Counted from the stretch's first letter, positions 42,243 through 51,981 are shown. The stretch: 64,000 nucleotides of DNA from Sphingomonas caeni (GCF_026013415.1 NZ_JAPDOK010000001.1:313342-377341), one strand, 5' to 3'. Made by a program: numbers and translations. Notes: generated by a model not told the origin, from the sequence alone.

Positions 42243-45200
42243 ATGAGTCACACCCTCGACCGCCTCACCTTCTTCACGCGGAAGACCGAGACCTTCTCGG
42301 ACGGTCACGGCGTGATGAACCGCGACGACCGGACCTGGGAACAGGCCTATCGGGACCGCTGGCAGCACGACAAGATTGTCCGCTCGACGCACGGCGTGAA
42401 CTGCACCGGCTCCTGCTCGTGGAAGATCTACGTCAAGGGCGGGATCGTCACCTGGGAAACCCAGCAGACCGACTATCCGCGCACGCGCCCCGAGCTTCCC
42501 AATCACGAGCCGCGCGGCTGCGCGCGCGGCGCCAGCTATTCCTGGTATCTCTATTCCGCCAACCGCGTGAAATATCCGCTGATTCGTGCCCGCCTGCTCA
42601 AGGCGTGGCGCGCGGCGCGGGCGACCATGGCTCCGGTTGCCGCCTGGGCATCGATCCAGGCCGATCCCGAGCAGCGCGCCTCCTATACCAGCATGCGCGG
42701 CTCGGGCGGGATGGTGCGCGCGACCTGGGACGAAGTCACCGAGATCATCGCTGCCGCCAACGCGCACACGATCAAGGCGTGGGGGCCCGACCGCATCTTC
42801 GGCTTCTCGCCGATCCCGGCAATGTCGATGGTGTCTTATGCCGCCGGTGCGCGCTATCTCCAGCTGATCGGCGGCGTCTGCGGCTCCTTCTACGACTGGT
42901 ATTGCGACCTGCCGCCGGCATCGCCCCAGACTTGGGGCGAGCAGACCGATGTCGCCGAGAGCGCGGACTGGTTCAATTCGGGCTTCCTGATCCTGTGGGG
43001 CTCAAACGTCCCCCAGACCCGCACACCCGACGCGCATTTCTACACCGAAGCCCGCTATCGCGGCGCCAAGTCGGTGGTGATCTGCCCGGATTATTCCGAG
43101 GCCTCGAAATTCTCGGACCTGTGGCTGGCGGTCAAGCAGGGCACCGACGCGGCGCTCGGGCTCGCCTTCGGCCATGTCATCCTCAAGGAATTCCACGTCG
43201 ATCGCGAGGTCCCCTATTTCCGGGACTATCTGCGCAAGTACAGCGACCTGCCGATGCTGGTCCGACTCGTCGAGCAGGACGGCGCCTATATCCCCGAGCG
43301 CCTGCTGCGCGCTTCCGAGTTCGATGCCGCGCTCGGCGAGACCAACAATCCCGAATGGAAGACCGTCGCGCTCGACGACACGACCGGCGAGGTCGTGGTG
43401 CCCAACGGCTCGATCGGCTTCCGCTGGGGTGAGGACGGCAAGTGGAACCTCGAGGAGAAGGCCGCCGGGCGCGAGGCCGTGCTGCGGCTCGGCCTCAAGG
43501 GCGTGCATGACGATATCGCCCCGGTCCGTTTCCCCTATTTCGGTGGCGCCGCGACCAACGGCTTCGCGATGACCGATCACCCCGACGTGCTGGTGCGCAA
43601 TGTGCCGGTCAAAAGGATGATGCTCCCCGAGGGCGAGACCTTGGTCGCCTGTGTCTATGACCTGCTGCTCGCCAACTACGGCGTCGATCAGGGTTTCGGC
43701 GGCGAGCATATGCCGGCGAGCTACGACGACGTGCAGCCCTATTCGCCCGCCTGGGCCGAAGCGATCAGCTCGGTTCCCCGCGACCAGATCGTCGCGGTCG
43801 CGCGCGGCTTCGCTGGCAATGCCGAGAAGACCAATGGCAAGTCGATGGTGATCATCGGGGCGGCGATGAACCATTGGTACCACATGGACATGAACTACCG
43901 CGCCGCCATCAACATGCTGGTGATGTGCGGATGCATCGGCCAGTCGGGCGGTGGCTGGTCGCATTATGTGGGGCAGGAGAAGCTCCGCCCCCAGACGGGA
44001 TGGGCGCCGCTCGCCTTCGCGACCGACTGGATCCGGCCGCCGCGCCAGCAGAACTCCACTTCCTTCTTCTACGCGCACTCGGATCAGTGGCGCTACGAGA
44101 CGGTCGCGATGAGCGAGGTCGTGTCCCCCACTGCGCCCGAAGGCGTGTGGGACGGCTCGATGATCGACTTCAACGCCAAGGCGGAACGGATGGGCTGGCT
44201 GCCCTCGGCGCCGGCGCTGCAGTGCAATTCGCTCGATCTCGCGCGCGAAGCAGCCGCGGCGGGAGTCGACGCCAAGGCGCACACGCTCGAGGGCCTGAAG
44301 AGCGGTGCGGTCAAGATGTCGTGCATGGATCCCGACGATCCTGCGAACTGGCCGCGCAACATGTTCATCTGGCGCTCGAACCTGCTCGGCTCGTCGGGCA
44401 AGGGTCACGAATATTTCCTCAAGCATCTGCTCGGCGCGGCGCACGGGCTGCAGGGCAAGGATCTCGGCGAGACCGACGGCCAGAAGCCCAAGGACGTCGT
44501 CTGGCACGACGAGGCGCCCGAGGGGAAGCTCGACCTGCTGGTCACCCTCGACTTCCGCATGTCGACGACGGCGGTCTATTCCGACATCGTCCTGCCGACC
44601 GCCACCTGGTACGAGAAGAACGACCTCAACACCTCGGACATGCATCCCTTCATCCACCCGCTCGGCGCGGCGGTCGACCCGGCCTGGGAAGCCAAGTCGG
44701 ACTGGGAGATCTTCAAGGCGATCGCCAAGGCCTTCTCCGAGGTCTCGCCCGAAGTGCTCGGCGTCGAGCAGGACATCGTCCTGACTCCGATCCAGCACGA
44801 TAGCGCCGCCGAATTGGCGCAGCCCTTCGACGTGCGCGACTGGTCGCTTGGCGAATGCGAGGCGATTCCCGGCAAGACCATGCCGCAGATCAGCGTGGTC
44901 GAGCGCGACTATCCCAATACCTACAAGCGCTTCACCGCATTGGGCCCGCTGCTCGCCAGGGCCGGCAACGGCGGCAAGGGCATCGGCTGGCAGACCGGGC
45001 ACGAGGTCGATCTGCTCAAGGCGCTCAACGGCGAAGTGCTCGAGCCCGGCCAGACGCACGGAATGGCGAAGATCGATAGCGATATCGACGCCTGCGAGAC
45101 GATCCTGATGCTCGCCCCCGAAACCAACGGCGAGGTTGCGGTCAAGGCATGGCACGCGCTCGAGAAGCAGACCGGGCGCGAGCACGCGCATCTCGCGCTG

Positions 45201-45971
45201 CCGAAGGAAGACGAGAAGATCCGCTTCCGCGATCTCGTCGCCCAGCCGCGCAAGATCATCACTTCGCCGACCTGGTCGGGGATCGAGAGCGAGCATGTCT
45301 GCTACACCGCGGGTTACACCAACGTCCACGAACTGATCCCGTGGCGCACGCTCACCGGGCGCCAGCAGCTCTATCAGGATCATCTGTGGATGCGCGCGTT
45401 CGGCGAGGCGCTTTGCGTCTATCGCCCGCCGATCGATCTCAAGACCACCTTCATACAGGGCGGCAAGCCCAATGGCGAAACCGAGATCGTCCTCAACTTC
45501 ATCACCCCGCACCAGAAATGGGGCATCCATTCGACGTACAGCGACAATTTGCTGATGCTCACGCTCAACCGCGGCGGACCGGTGGTCTGGCTGTCCGAGG
45601 TCGATGCGAAGAAGGCGGGGATCGTCGACAACGACTGGATCGAAGTGTTCAACGTCAACGGCGCGCTGACCGCGCGGGCGGTCGTGTCGCAGCGCATCCG
45701 TGAGGGTACGACCTTCATGTACCACGCGCAGGAAAAGATCGTGAACACCCCGGGATCCGAGATCACCGGCCGGCGCGGCGGCATTCACAATTCGTGCACG
45801 CGCACGGTGCTCAAGCCCACGCACATGATCGGCGGCTACGCCCAACTCGCCTACGGCTTCAATTACTACGGCACCGTCGGTTCGAACCGCGACGAATTCG
45901 TCATCATCCGCAAGATGAAGACGGTGGACTGGCTCGAAGAAGCCCATGCCGACAAGGAGTTCGCGAAATGA
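42243..45971 (+). CDS. narG: Respiratory nitrate reductase alpha subunit
   Basis: Molybdenum catalytic subunit of 1242 residues, reducing nitrate to nitrite on the cytoplasmic side of the membrane. The N-terminal FS0 ligand set is STHGVNCTGSCSWKIYVKGG (His/Cys at about 50-58), followed by TWETQQTDYPRTRPELPNHE and PRGCARGASYSWYLYSANRV. Molybdopterin-binding segments include GSFYDWYCDLPPASPQTWGE and WGSNVPQTRTPDAHF. C-terminal LITPHQKWGIHSTYSD-like sequence (NFITPHQKWGIHSTYSDNLL) is typical. There is no Tat leader; the twin-Arg remnant of NarG is not evident. Stop overlaps narH by four bases. Full length. Confidence 0.97.
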   Translation: MSHTLDRLTFFTRKTETFSDGHGVMNRDDRTWEQAYRDRWQHDKIVRSTHGVNCTGSCSWKIYVKGGIVTWETQQTDYPRTRPELPNHEPRGCARGASYSWYLYSANRVKYPLIRARLLKAWRAARATMAPVAAWASIQADPEQRASYTSMRGSGGMVRATWDEVTEIIAAANAHTIKAWGPDRIFGFSPIPAMSMVSYAAGARYLQLIGGVCGSFYDWYCDLPPASPQTWGEQTDVAESADWFNSGFLILWGSNVPQTRTPDAHFYTEARYRGAKSVVICPDYSEASKFSDLWLAVKQGTDAALGLAFGHVILKEFHVDREVPYFRDYLRKYSDLPMLVRLVEQDGAYIPERLLRASEFDAALGETNNPEWKTVALDDTTGEVVVPNGSIGFRWGEDGKWNLEEKAAGREAVLRLGLKGVHDDIAPVRFPYFGGAATNGFAMTDHPDVLVRNVPVKRMMLPEGETLVACVYDLLLANYGVDQGFGGEHMPASYDDVQPYSPAWAEAISSVPRDQIVAVARGFAGNAEKTNGKSMVIIGAAMNHWYHMDMNYRAAINMLVMCGCIGQSGGGWSHYVGQEKLRPQTGWAPLAFATDWIRPPRQQNSTSFFYAHSDQWRYETVAMSEVVSPTAPEGVWDGSMIDFNAKAERMGWLPSAPALQCNSLDLAREAAAAGVDAKAHTLEGLKSGAVKMSCMDPDDPANWPRNMFIWRSNLLGSSGKGHEYFLKHLLGAAHGLQGKDLGETDGQKPKDVVWHDEAPEGKLDLLVTLDFRMSTTAVYSDIVLPTATWYEKNDLNTSDMHPFIHPLGAAVDPAWEAKSDWEIFKAIAKAFSEVSPEVLGVEQDIVLTPIQHDSAAELAQPFDVRDWSLGECEAIPGKTMPQISVVERDYPNTYKRFTALGPLLARAGNGGKGIGWQTGHEVDLLKALNGEVLEPGQTHGMAKIDSDIDACETILMLAPETNGEVAVKAWHALEKQTGREHAHLALPKEDEKIRFRDLVAQPRKIITSPTWSGIESEHVCYTAGYTNVHELIPWRTLTGRQQLYQDHLWMRAFGEALCVYRPPIDLKTTFIQGGKPNGETEIVLNFITPHQKWGIHSTYSDNLLMLTLNRGGPVVWLSEVDAKKAGIVDNDWIEVFNVNGALTARAVVSQRIREGTTFMYHAQEKIVNTPGSEITGRRGGIHNSCTRTVLKPTHMIGGYAQLAYGFNYYGTVGSNRDEFVIIRKMKTVDWLEEAHADKEFAK

Positions 45972-47503
45972 AGATCCGCGCCCAGATCGGCATGGTGCTC
46001 AACCTCGACAAGTGCATCGGCTGCCACACCTGCTCGGTCACCTGCAAGAACGTGTGGACCAATCGCGAAGGCGTCGAATACGCCTGGTTCAACAACGTCG
46101 AGACCAAGCCCGGTGTCGGCTTCCCACGCGACTGGGAGAATCAGAGGCGCTGGAACGGCGGCTGGCGGCGAAAGGCCAACGGCAAGATCGAGCCGCGGAT
46201 GGGCGCCAAGTGGCGAATCCTCTCGAAGATCTTCGCCAACCCCGACCTGCCCGAGCTCGACGATTATTACGAGCCGTTCGATTTCGATTACGGCATCCTC
46301 CAGACCTCGCCCGAAGTGAAGAATTTCCCGACCGCGCGGCCGCGCTCAAAGATCACCGGCCAGCGGATGGAGAAGATCGAGCGCGGTCCCAACTGGGAGG
46401 AGATCCTCGGCGGCGAATTCGCCAGACGTTCGGAGGATTCGAACTTCGAAGGGATCGAGAAGGAGATCTACGGCCAGTTCGAAAACACCTTCATGATGTA
46501 TCTGCCCAGGCTGTGCGAGCATTGCCTCAACCCGACCTGCGTCGCGGCCTGCCCGTCGGGAGCGATCTACAAGCGCGAGGAGGACGGCATCGTCCTGATC
46601 GACCAGGACAAATGCCGCGGCTGGCGGATGTGCGTCTCGGCCTGCCCGTACAAGAAGATCTACTACAACTGGAATTCGGGGAAGTCGGAGAAGTGCACCT
46701 TCTGCTTCCCGCGCATCGAAGTCGGCCAGCCGACCGTCTGCTCGGAAACCTGCGTCGGTCGCATCCGCTATCTCGGCGTGCTGCTCTATGACGCCGACCG
46801 GATCGAAGCGACCGCCTCGACCCCCGACGAGAAGGACCTGTACCAGGCCCAGCTTGACGTCTTCCTCGATCCCTTCGATCCGGCGGTGATCGCCCAGGCG
46901 CGGGCGGACGGGGTGCCCGAGGCGTGGCTCGAAGCCGCGCGGCGGAGCCCGGTCTACAAGATGGCGATCGACTGGAAGGTCGCCTTCCCGCTCCACCCCG
47001 AATACCGGACGCTGCCGATGGTCTGGTACGTGCCGCCGTTGTCGCCGATCCAGAATGCGGCGGCGTCGGGCGCGCTGGAGGTCGACGGCGACATGCCCGA
47101 CGTCAAGTCGCTGCGGATTCCCGTCCGCTATCTCGCCAATTTGCTGACCGCGGGCAACGAGCCGCCGGTAGTGCTTGCGCTCGAGCGGATGCTGGCGATG
47201 CGCAGCTTCATGCGCGCCAAGACCGTGGACGGCCGGATCGACCATCCGATCGCCGAGCGGGTCGGGCTGACCGCGGCGCAGATCGAGGACATGTACCGCT
47301 ACATGGCCATCGCCAATTACGAGGATCGCTTCGTCATCCCGACCACGCACCGCGAAAATGCCGAGGACGCCTATGGGCTGCGCGGCGGGTGCGGCTTCAC
47401 CTTCGGCAACGGTTGTTCGGACGGGCACACCAAGATCGGGATGTTCGGCCCCAACAGGCGCCCAGGCAAGCTGGTCCACGCCAAAACCCCGATGGAGCTC
47501 TGA
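45968..47503 (+). CDS. narH: Respiratory nitrate reductase beta subunit
   Basis: Iron-sulfur subunit of 511 residues. It has four cysteine clusters: LDKCIGCHTCSVTCKNVWTN, LCEHCLNPTCVAACPSG, DKCRGWRMCVSACPYKK (Trp replaces one Cys, marking the 3Fe-4S cluster) and KCTFCFPRIEVGQPTVCSET. It passes electrons from NarI hemes to NarG. ATG 45968 overlaps the narG stop. Length matches the family. Confidence 0.97.
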   Translation: MKIRAQIGMVLNLDKCIGCHTCSVTCKNVWTNREGVEYAWFNNVETKPGVGFPRDWENQRRWNGGWRRKANGKIEPRMGAKWRILSKIFANPDLPELDDYYEPFDFDYGILQTSPEVKNFPTARPRSKITGQRMEKIERGPNWEEILGGEFARRSEDSNFEGIEKEIYGQFENTFMMYLPRLCEHCLNPTCVAACPSGAIYKREEDGIVLIDQDKCRGWRMCVSACPYKKIYYNWNSGKSEKCTFCFPRIEVGQPTVCSETCVGRIRYLGVLLYDADRIEATASTPDEKDLYQAQLDVFLDPFDPAVIAQARADGVPEAWLEAARRSPVYKMAIDWKVAFPLHPEYRTLPMVWYVPPLSPIQNAAASGALEVDGDMPDVKSLRIPVRYLANLLTAGNEPPVVLALERMLAMRSFMRAKTVDGRIDHPIAERVGLTAAQIEDMYRYMAIANYEDRFVIPTTHRENAEDAYGLRGGCGFTFGNGCSDGHTKIGMFGPNRRPGKLVHAKTPMEL

Positions 47504-47505
47504 CG

Positions 47506-48210
47506 ATGGCCCTCACCTATCGCGCGCTCGCGCTGCTGCTGCGCTATCCCACCCCCGAGGTGCAGGCACTCGCCCCGGCCGCGATCGAGGCGATCGAGGC
47601 CGAGGCGCTGGTCCCCGCCCCGATCGGGCGCGCACTCGCGCGGCTCGCGGCTGATCTTGCGGAAGGCGACATCTTCGATGTCCAGGAACGCTATGTCTGG
47701 CTGTTCGACCGCACGCGATCACTGTCGCTCAACCTTTACGAGCATGTCCACGGCGAAAGCCGCGAGCGCGGCCCGGCGATGGTCGCGCTGCTTGAGCTGT
47801 ATCGCGGCCGCGGCCTCGAACTCTCCGCCAATGAGTTGCCCGATCATCTGCCGGTGTTCCTCGAATTTCTATCGATCCTGCCCGACGCCGAAGCGGCGTC
47901 GCTGCTCGGCGAGGCCTCGCATGTGCTCGCCGCGCTTGGGGAACGGCTGCACAAGCGCGACAGCCCCTATCGCGCGGTCTTCGGCGCGCTGAGCGCGCTC
48001 GCAGGCGATCCGGCGGATGCCGAGGCGCTCGCGGCGCTGATGCAGGAGCCCGACGACGATCCGGGCGATCTGGAAGCGATGGACAAGCTCTGGGCCGAGA
48101 CCGCGGTGACCTTCGGTCCCGCCGAGACAGGCTGCCCCCAGGCCGAGGCGCTGGTGAGCGCGATGGCCGTCCCTCCCACGTCGCGCCACGGCGCCGGCGC
48201 GGTCGCCTGA
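47506..48210 (+). CDS. narJ: Nitrate reductase assembly chaperone
   Basis: Protein of 234 residues of the NarJ/TorD fold, needed for molybdenum cofactor insertion in NarGH. Typical parts are MALTYRALALLLRYPTPEVQ, ERYVWLFDRTRSLSLNLYEH and VHGESRERGPAMVALLELYR, LPDHLPVFLEFLSILP. ATG 47506 starts two bases after the narH stop. The C-terminal 40 residues are acidic and variable. Confidence 0.92.
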   Translation: MALTYRALALLLRYPTPEVQALAPAAIEAIEAEALVPAPIGRALARLAADLAEGDIFDVQERYVWLFDRTRSLSLNLYEHVHGESRERGPAMVALLELYRGRGLELSANELPDHLPVFLEFLSILPDAEAASLLGEASHVLAALGERLHKRDSPYRAVFGALSALAGDPADAEALAALMQEPDDDPGDLEAMDKLWAETAVTFGPAETGCPQAEALVSAMAVPPTSRHGAGAVA

Positions 48211-48220
48211 GGAGGAAGTG

Positions 48221-48958
48221 ATGGACCTCAATCAGATCCTGTTCGGCATCTATCCCTATATCGCGTTGACGGTGCTCGCGGTGGGTTCGGTCATCCGCTT
48301 CGATCGCGAGCAATATAGCTGGCGATCGGGGTCGTCGCAGCTGCTGCGCCGCAAGCAGCTCGTCGCGGGCTCGGTGATGTTCCACGTCGGCGTGCTGACC
48401 ATCTTCGCCGGGCATTTCGTCGGCCTGCTCACGCCGATCTGGGTGTTCGACGCGTTGGGCGTGCCGCACGGCGCCAAGCAGATTCTCGCGATGGCGGCGG
48501 GCGGCATTGCCGGTCTGCTCTGCCTCGCCGGCGGTCTGCTCCTCCTCCACCGCCGGCTGTTCGACGCGCGCATCCGCAAGACCTCGAGCTTCAGCGACAT
48601 CGCCATCCTGGTGCTGCTGATGCTCCAGCTCAGCCTCGGTCTCGCGACGATTCCCGTCTCCGCCCAGCACCTCGACGGACATGAGATGCTCAAGTTCATG
48701 GTCTGGGCGCAAGGCGTGTTCACCTTCCAGCCCGGCATCGCCGATGTCGTGTCCGACGTGCATCCGATCTTCAAGATGCACCTCGTGCTCGGGATGACGA
48801 TCCTGCTGGTGTTTCCGTTCACCCGTCTCGTTCACATGCTTTCGGCGCCGGTCTGGTACCTCGGCCGCCGCGGGTGGCAGGTCGTCCGCACGAAGCGGCC
48901 GATCCCTTCGCGCCCGCTGGCGGCGGCACCCGTCTATCCCGAGGCTGGAGCAAGATGA
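48221..48958 (+). CDS. narI: Respiratory nitrate reductase gamma subunit (cytochrome b)
   Basis: Membrane di-heme cytochrome b of 245 residues with five helices: ILFGIYPYIALTVLAVGSVI first, then MFHVGVLTIFAGHFVGLLTP with heme-ligand His, and VHPIFKMHLVLGMTILLVFP with LVHMLSAP near the C-terminus. It takes electrons from quinol. ATG 48221 follows GGAGG; the in-frame GTG at 48218 is less likely. The stop overlaps the next gene (ATGA). Confidence 0.94.
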   Translation: MDLNQILFGIYPYIALTVLAVGSVIRFDREQYSWRSGSSQLLRRKQLVAGSVMFHVGVLTIFAGHFVGLLTPIWVFDALGVPHGAKQILAMAAGGIAGLLCLAGGLLLLHRRLFDARIRKTSSFSDIAILVLLMLQLSLGLATIPVSAQHLDGHEMLKFMVWAQGVFTFQPGIADVVSDVHPIFKMHLVLGMTILLVFPFTRLVHMLSAPVWYLGRRGWQVVRTKRPIPSRPLAAAPVYPEAGAR

Positions 48959-50106
48959 TGCGCGCGATCGTGGTCCACGGCGTCGAGATTCCCGAGGCGC
49001 TGATCGCCAAGGAAGCCCAGAACCATCCCGGGCGATCGATCGCGGAGTCCCGCACCGCCGCGGGCCATGCGCTGGCGACCAAGGCGCTGCTGCTGCACCG
49101 CGCGACCGAGCTTGGCCTGGAACCCGAGCCGGAACTCGACGAGGACGGCCGCGAGGAAACCGCGGAAGCCGCACTGGTCCGCGCGGTGCTCGAGGCGGAA
49201 ATCGAGATCACGCTGCCGACCGACGCCGAATGCCGCAGGGTCTATGATGGACAGCGCGCAAAATTCCGCAGCCCTGCGCTTTACGAGGCCGCGCACATTC
49301 TGATCGAGCCGCGCTCCGACGCCGACGAGGATGTCGCGCTTGCCCGCGCTACCGCGGACCGGCTGTCGCGTATCCTCGCCGAGGACGTCAGCACCTTTGC
49401 GGAGCTTGCGCGCGATCACTCCGACTGTCCGTCTGCCACAACCGGTGGGTCGCTCGGCCAACTGCAACGCGGCGATCTCGTAGCGGAGGTCGAGGATGCA
49501 CTGCTCGGCCTCGCCCCCGGCCAGGTTGCCGCCGAGCCGGTTCGCTCGCGTTTCGGCTGGCACATCCTCAAGCTCGAACGCCGCATAGAGGGACGCGATC
49601 TGCCGTTCGACATCGCCGCCGAACAGATCCGGCTCCACCTCGAAAGTCGCGCCTGGACCGTCGCTGCCTCGCGCTACGTCGCCGCGCTTGCCGAAGCGGC
49701 GAGCGACAAGGGGATCGCGCTGGCATTCGACGAACGCGGTGGCGTGACGGAAGGCTCGGCCTGTCTCGGCGATTTGATCGGTAATGGATTGGCGGCCGAA
49801 CGGCTGGTGCCCTGGCTCGAAGCGACGGACCCGCACGTCGCGCACCAGCTTCGCGACACGGCCTCGGCGACCGGCATGGAGCCTTCTGCCTATGTGCGCG
49901 CGGTCGTGGCCGACTTCGTCGATCGCGCGACCGACGAGCATTGGACCCGGCTGATTTCCGCGGCGCGCGATGCATCGGACCCGGCACAGGCGGCACTCGC
50001 CGAGATCATGAAGGCCAATCTCGCGGCCGAATGCGGTGGTAGGTGTACGTCGAACCACACGCCTGTCGCCGATTCCACGGCAAGGACGCGTGACCGGATC
50101 GGATAG
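48955..50106 (+). CDS. PpiC/parvulin peptidyl-prolyl isomerase of nar operon
   Basis: Protein of 383 residues (MMRAIVVHGVEIPEALIAKE). A helical N-terminal chaperone part is followed by a parvulin domain at about residues 100-205: YEAAHILIEPRSD, AELARDHSDCPSATTGGSLG, SRFGWHILKLERRIEG. A C-terminal helical region follows. NifM-like PpiC proteins are often the fifth gene of nar operons and assist enzyme maturation. No signal peptide is seen, so it acts in the cytoplasm. ATG 48955 overlaps the narI stop. Confidence 0.88.
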   Translation: MMRAIVVHGVEIPEALIAKEAQNHPGRSIAESRTAAGHALATKALLLHRATELGLEPEPELDEDGREETAEAALVRAVLEAEIEITLPTDAECRRVYDGQRAKFRSPALYEAAHILIEPRSDADEDVALARATADRLSRILAEDVSTFAELARDHSDCPSATTGGSLGQLQRGDLVAEVEDALLGLAPGQVAAEPVRSRFGWHILKLERRIEGRDLPFDIAAEQIRLHLESRAWTVAASRYVAALAEAASDKGIALAFDERGGVTEGSACLGDLIGNGLAAERLVPWLEATDPHVAHQLRDTASATGMEPSAYVRAVVADFVDRATDEHWTRLISAARDASDPAQAALAEIMKANLAAECGGRCTSNHTPVADSTARTRDRIG

Positions 50107-50171
50107 ACACCGATTTCACCGACGCGGCTCAAGTTGATTCACCGCGCCATTGGGTTATGCCAACCGACCTG

Positions 50172-50198
50172 AGCTTGCGGCCATCTTCGCCGCAAGCT
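50172..50198 (+). terminator. Hairpin after nar operon
   Basis: AGCTTGCGGC and GCCGCAAGCT form a perfect 10-bp stem with a seven-base loop, 66 bases after the ppiC stop. No T-run follows. Likely terminator or 3' stabiliser of narGHJI-ppiC. Confidence 0.5.
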
Positions 50199-50250
50199 TG
50201 AAGCGTCGCGACGCGATGCCAGCAAGCCGACGCGAGCGAGGAGCGCAACC

Positions 50251-50610
50251 ATGACGCAGATCAGACCGAGCGAGCTTACTGATGCTCCGGAAGTGAGGCT
50301 GCCCGGCGCGGCCGGCGGCGTGGCTCGCGACAAGCCTGAGCTATGGGAGGCCTTTCAACGACTGGGTGCAGCGGCCAGCGACGCCGGGCCGCTCGACGAA
50401 CGCACGCGCCGCCTGGTCAATCTTGCGCTCGCGATCGGTGCCGATTCGGAGGGCGCGACACATTCGCACTGTCGGCGCGGGCTGACCGAGGGATTGACGC
50501 CCGAGGAACTCGAGCATGTCGCCTATCTGGCAATCACCACGCTTGGCTGGCCGCGCGCGATCCGAGCGCTGACCTGGATTCGCGATGTGACCCGGCGTGA
50601 TTCGGCATGA
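50251..50610 (+). CDS. Carboxymuconolactone decarboxylase (AhpD-like) family protein
   Basis: Protein of 119 residues, MTQIRPSELTDAPEVRLPGA. The all-helical CMD fold shows LDERTRRLVNLALAIGADSE, ATHSHCRRGLTEGLTPEELE and AYLAITTLGWPRAIRALTWI. Only one cysteine of the AhpD C-x-x-C pair is present (SHCRRG), so peroxidase activity is doubtful. The family also includes decarboxylases and unassigned enzymes. GAGGAGCGC precedes the ATG at fitting distance. Confidence 0.85.
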   Translation: MTQIRPSELTDAPEVRLPGAAGGVARDKPELWEAFQRLGAAASDAGPLDERTRRLVNLALAIGADSEGATHSHCRRGLTEGLTPEELEHVAYLAITTLGWPRAIRALTWIRDVTRRDSA

Positions 50611-50662
50611 AGCGGGAATAAGGCCCCGCGGATCTGGTTGCCAACATCGCCGTGCGGAATCC

Positions 50663-50695
50663 TTGCAAATCTGGAGTTATACTCCATAAATGCAA
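50663..50695. promoter_or_regulatory. Extended inverted repeat before the DUF4143 ATPase gene
   Basis: A perfect 15-bp palindrome TGGAGTTATACTCCA (50672-50686) is flanked by a further inverted pair TTGCA/TGCAA (50663-50667 and 50691-50695). It ends two bases before the gene ATG. It looks like an autoregulatory operator or a hairpin masking the start. Confidence 0.55.
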
Positions 50696-50697
50696 GG

Positions 50698-51861
50698 ATG
50701 ATCGGACGTCGCATAGCGACCGACCTAGTCGAAAGACTGGACTCGGCACCCGCGGTCGCGCTGCTTGGACCGCGCCAGGTGGGCAAGACCACACTGGCAC
50801 GCATGATCGGTGCAGAGCGCCCTTCGCTCTATCTCGATCTCGAATCCGACGCGGATCGTGCACGGCTGGCGGAGCCGGAGCTCTATCTCGCAAGCCAGGC
50901 GGACAAGCTCGTGATCCTCGACGAGGTTCACCGCCTGCCCGGCCTGTTCCAGAATTTGCGCGGCCTCATCGATGAGGGAAGGCGCAAGGGATTGCGTGCC
51001 GGCCGCTTCCTGCTGCTTGGATCGGCCTCGCTGGACCTGCTTCGACAATCCGGGGAAAGTCTGGCGGGACGAATCAGCTATCTCGAAATGGGGCCGGTCG
51101 ACGGCCTGGAAGTCGCGGCGGAGGACCTTCCCGAACTGTGGAGCCGCGGAGGCTTTCCCGACAGCTTCCTCGCCGCGGACGAACGGCTCAGCCAGCGCTG
51201 GCGCCAGGACTTCATCCGCACCTATCTAGAGCGCGATGTGCCGATGCTCGGGCCGCGTGTCCCGGCCGAGACGTTGCGGCGCTTCTGGACGATGCTCGCG
51301 CATCACCAGTCGAGCCTCCTCAATGCCGCCGAATTCGCGCGCGCGCTCGGCGTCGACGGCAAGACCGTCGCGGCTTATCTGGACCTGCTGGTCGATCTGC
51401 TGCTGGTCCGGCGGCTGGAGCCCTGGCACGCCAATACCGGCAAGCGGCTGGTCAAATCGCCGCGAATCTACGTTCGCGACAGTGGCCTCGTCCACACGCT
51501 GCTGGGCCTTGCCACGCTGGAGGATGTGCTCGGCCATCCGGTTGCGGGTGCGAGCTGGGAAGGTTTCGTCATCGAGACGATGATTGCGGCCGCGCCCGAG
51601 GGAAGCCGAGCCAATTTCTACCGTACCGCGGCTGGCGCGGAGATCGACCTGCTGCTGACGTTGCCGGGCGGAGCGGTCTGGGCAGTGGAAATCAAGCGAA
51701 GCCTCACTCCGACCGTGGAACGCGGCTTCCATCAGGCATGCCTGGATCTGAAGCCCGAGCGGCGCATGGTGATCTACCCCGGATCGGAAGGCTATCCGCT
51801 ACGCGAGGGGATCGAGGTCATGCCACTTCAAGCCGCGGGCGCAGCATTGCTCGGAAGCTGA
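50698..51861 (+). CDS. AAA ATPase with DUF4143 C-terminal domain
   Basis: Protein of 387 residues. The N-terminal P-loop ATPase has Walker A ALLGPRQVGKTTLARMIGAE (about residue 20-35) and Walker B KLVILDEVHRLPGLFQNLRG. The C-terminal DUF4143 domain resembles a nuclease or DNA-binding fold: YRTAAGAEIDLLLTLPGGAV then WAVEIKRS, with an E-x-D/E-x-K pattern. Such proteins are frequent in mobile regions and sometimes act like toxins; function is unsettled. ATG 50698 follows the extended palindrome closely, so an upstream frame start at 50638 is unlikely. Intact. Confidence 0.82.
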   Translation: MIGRRIATDLVERLDSAPAVALLGPRQVGKTTLARMIGAERPSLYLDLESDADRARLAEPELYLASQADKLVILDEVHRLPGLFQNLRGLIDEGRRKGLRAGRFLLLGSASLDLLRQSGESLAGRISYLEMGPVDGLEVAAEDLPELWSRGGFPDSFLAADERLSQRWRQDFIRTYLERDVPMLGPRVPAETLRRFWTMLAHHQSSLLNAAEFARALGVDGKTVAAYLDLLVDLLLVRRLEPWHANTGKRLVKSPRIYVRDSGLVHTLLGLATLEDVLGHPVAGASWEGFVIETMIAAAPEGSRANFYRTAAGAEIDLLLTLPGGAVWAVEIKRSLTPTVERGFHQACLDLKPERRMVIYPGSEGYPLREGIEVMPLQAAGAALLGS

Positions 51862-51981
51862 GATCGGGATCGAATGCGTCGGGAGACCGTCCACCCTTCT
51901 CTTCGGCTTGGCGCCCACTCGATTTTGCCGTGTCATTGCGTGAACTCCAATAAACAATTTGCGCCTATGGCGGGAATTATG
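51862..51981. other. Short gap before repeat copy 2
   Basis: One hundred and twenty bases after the DUF4143 gene, with base composition turning AT-rich. Nothing recognisable apart from the approach to the att-linked repeat. Confidence 0.4.

Noticed and set aside
43002..45947. 981-codon minus-strand frame opposite narG
   Set aside because: narG on the plus strand is full length with all cofactor motifs; the antisense frame has no recognisable segment.
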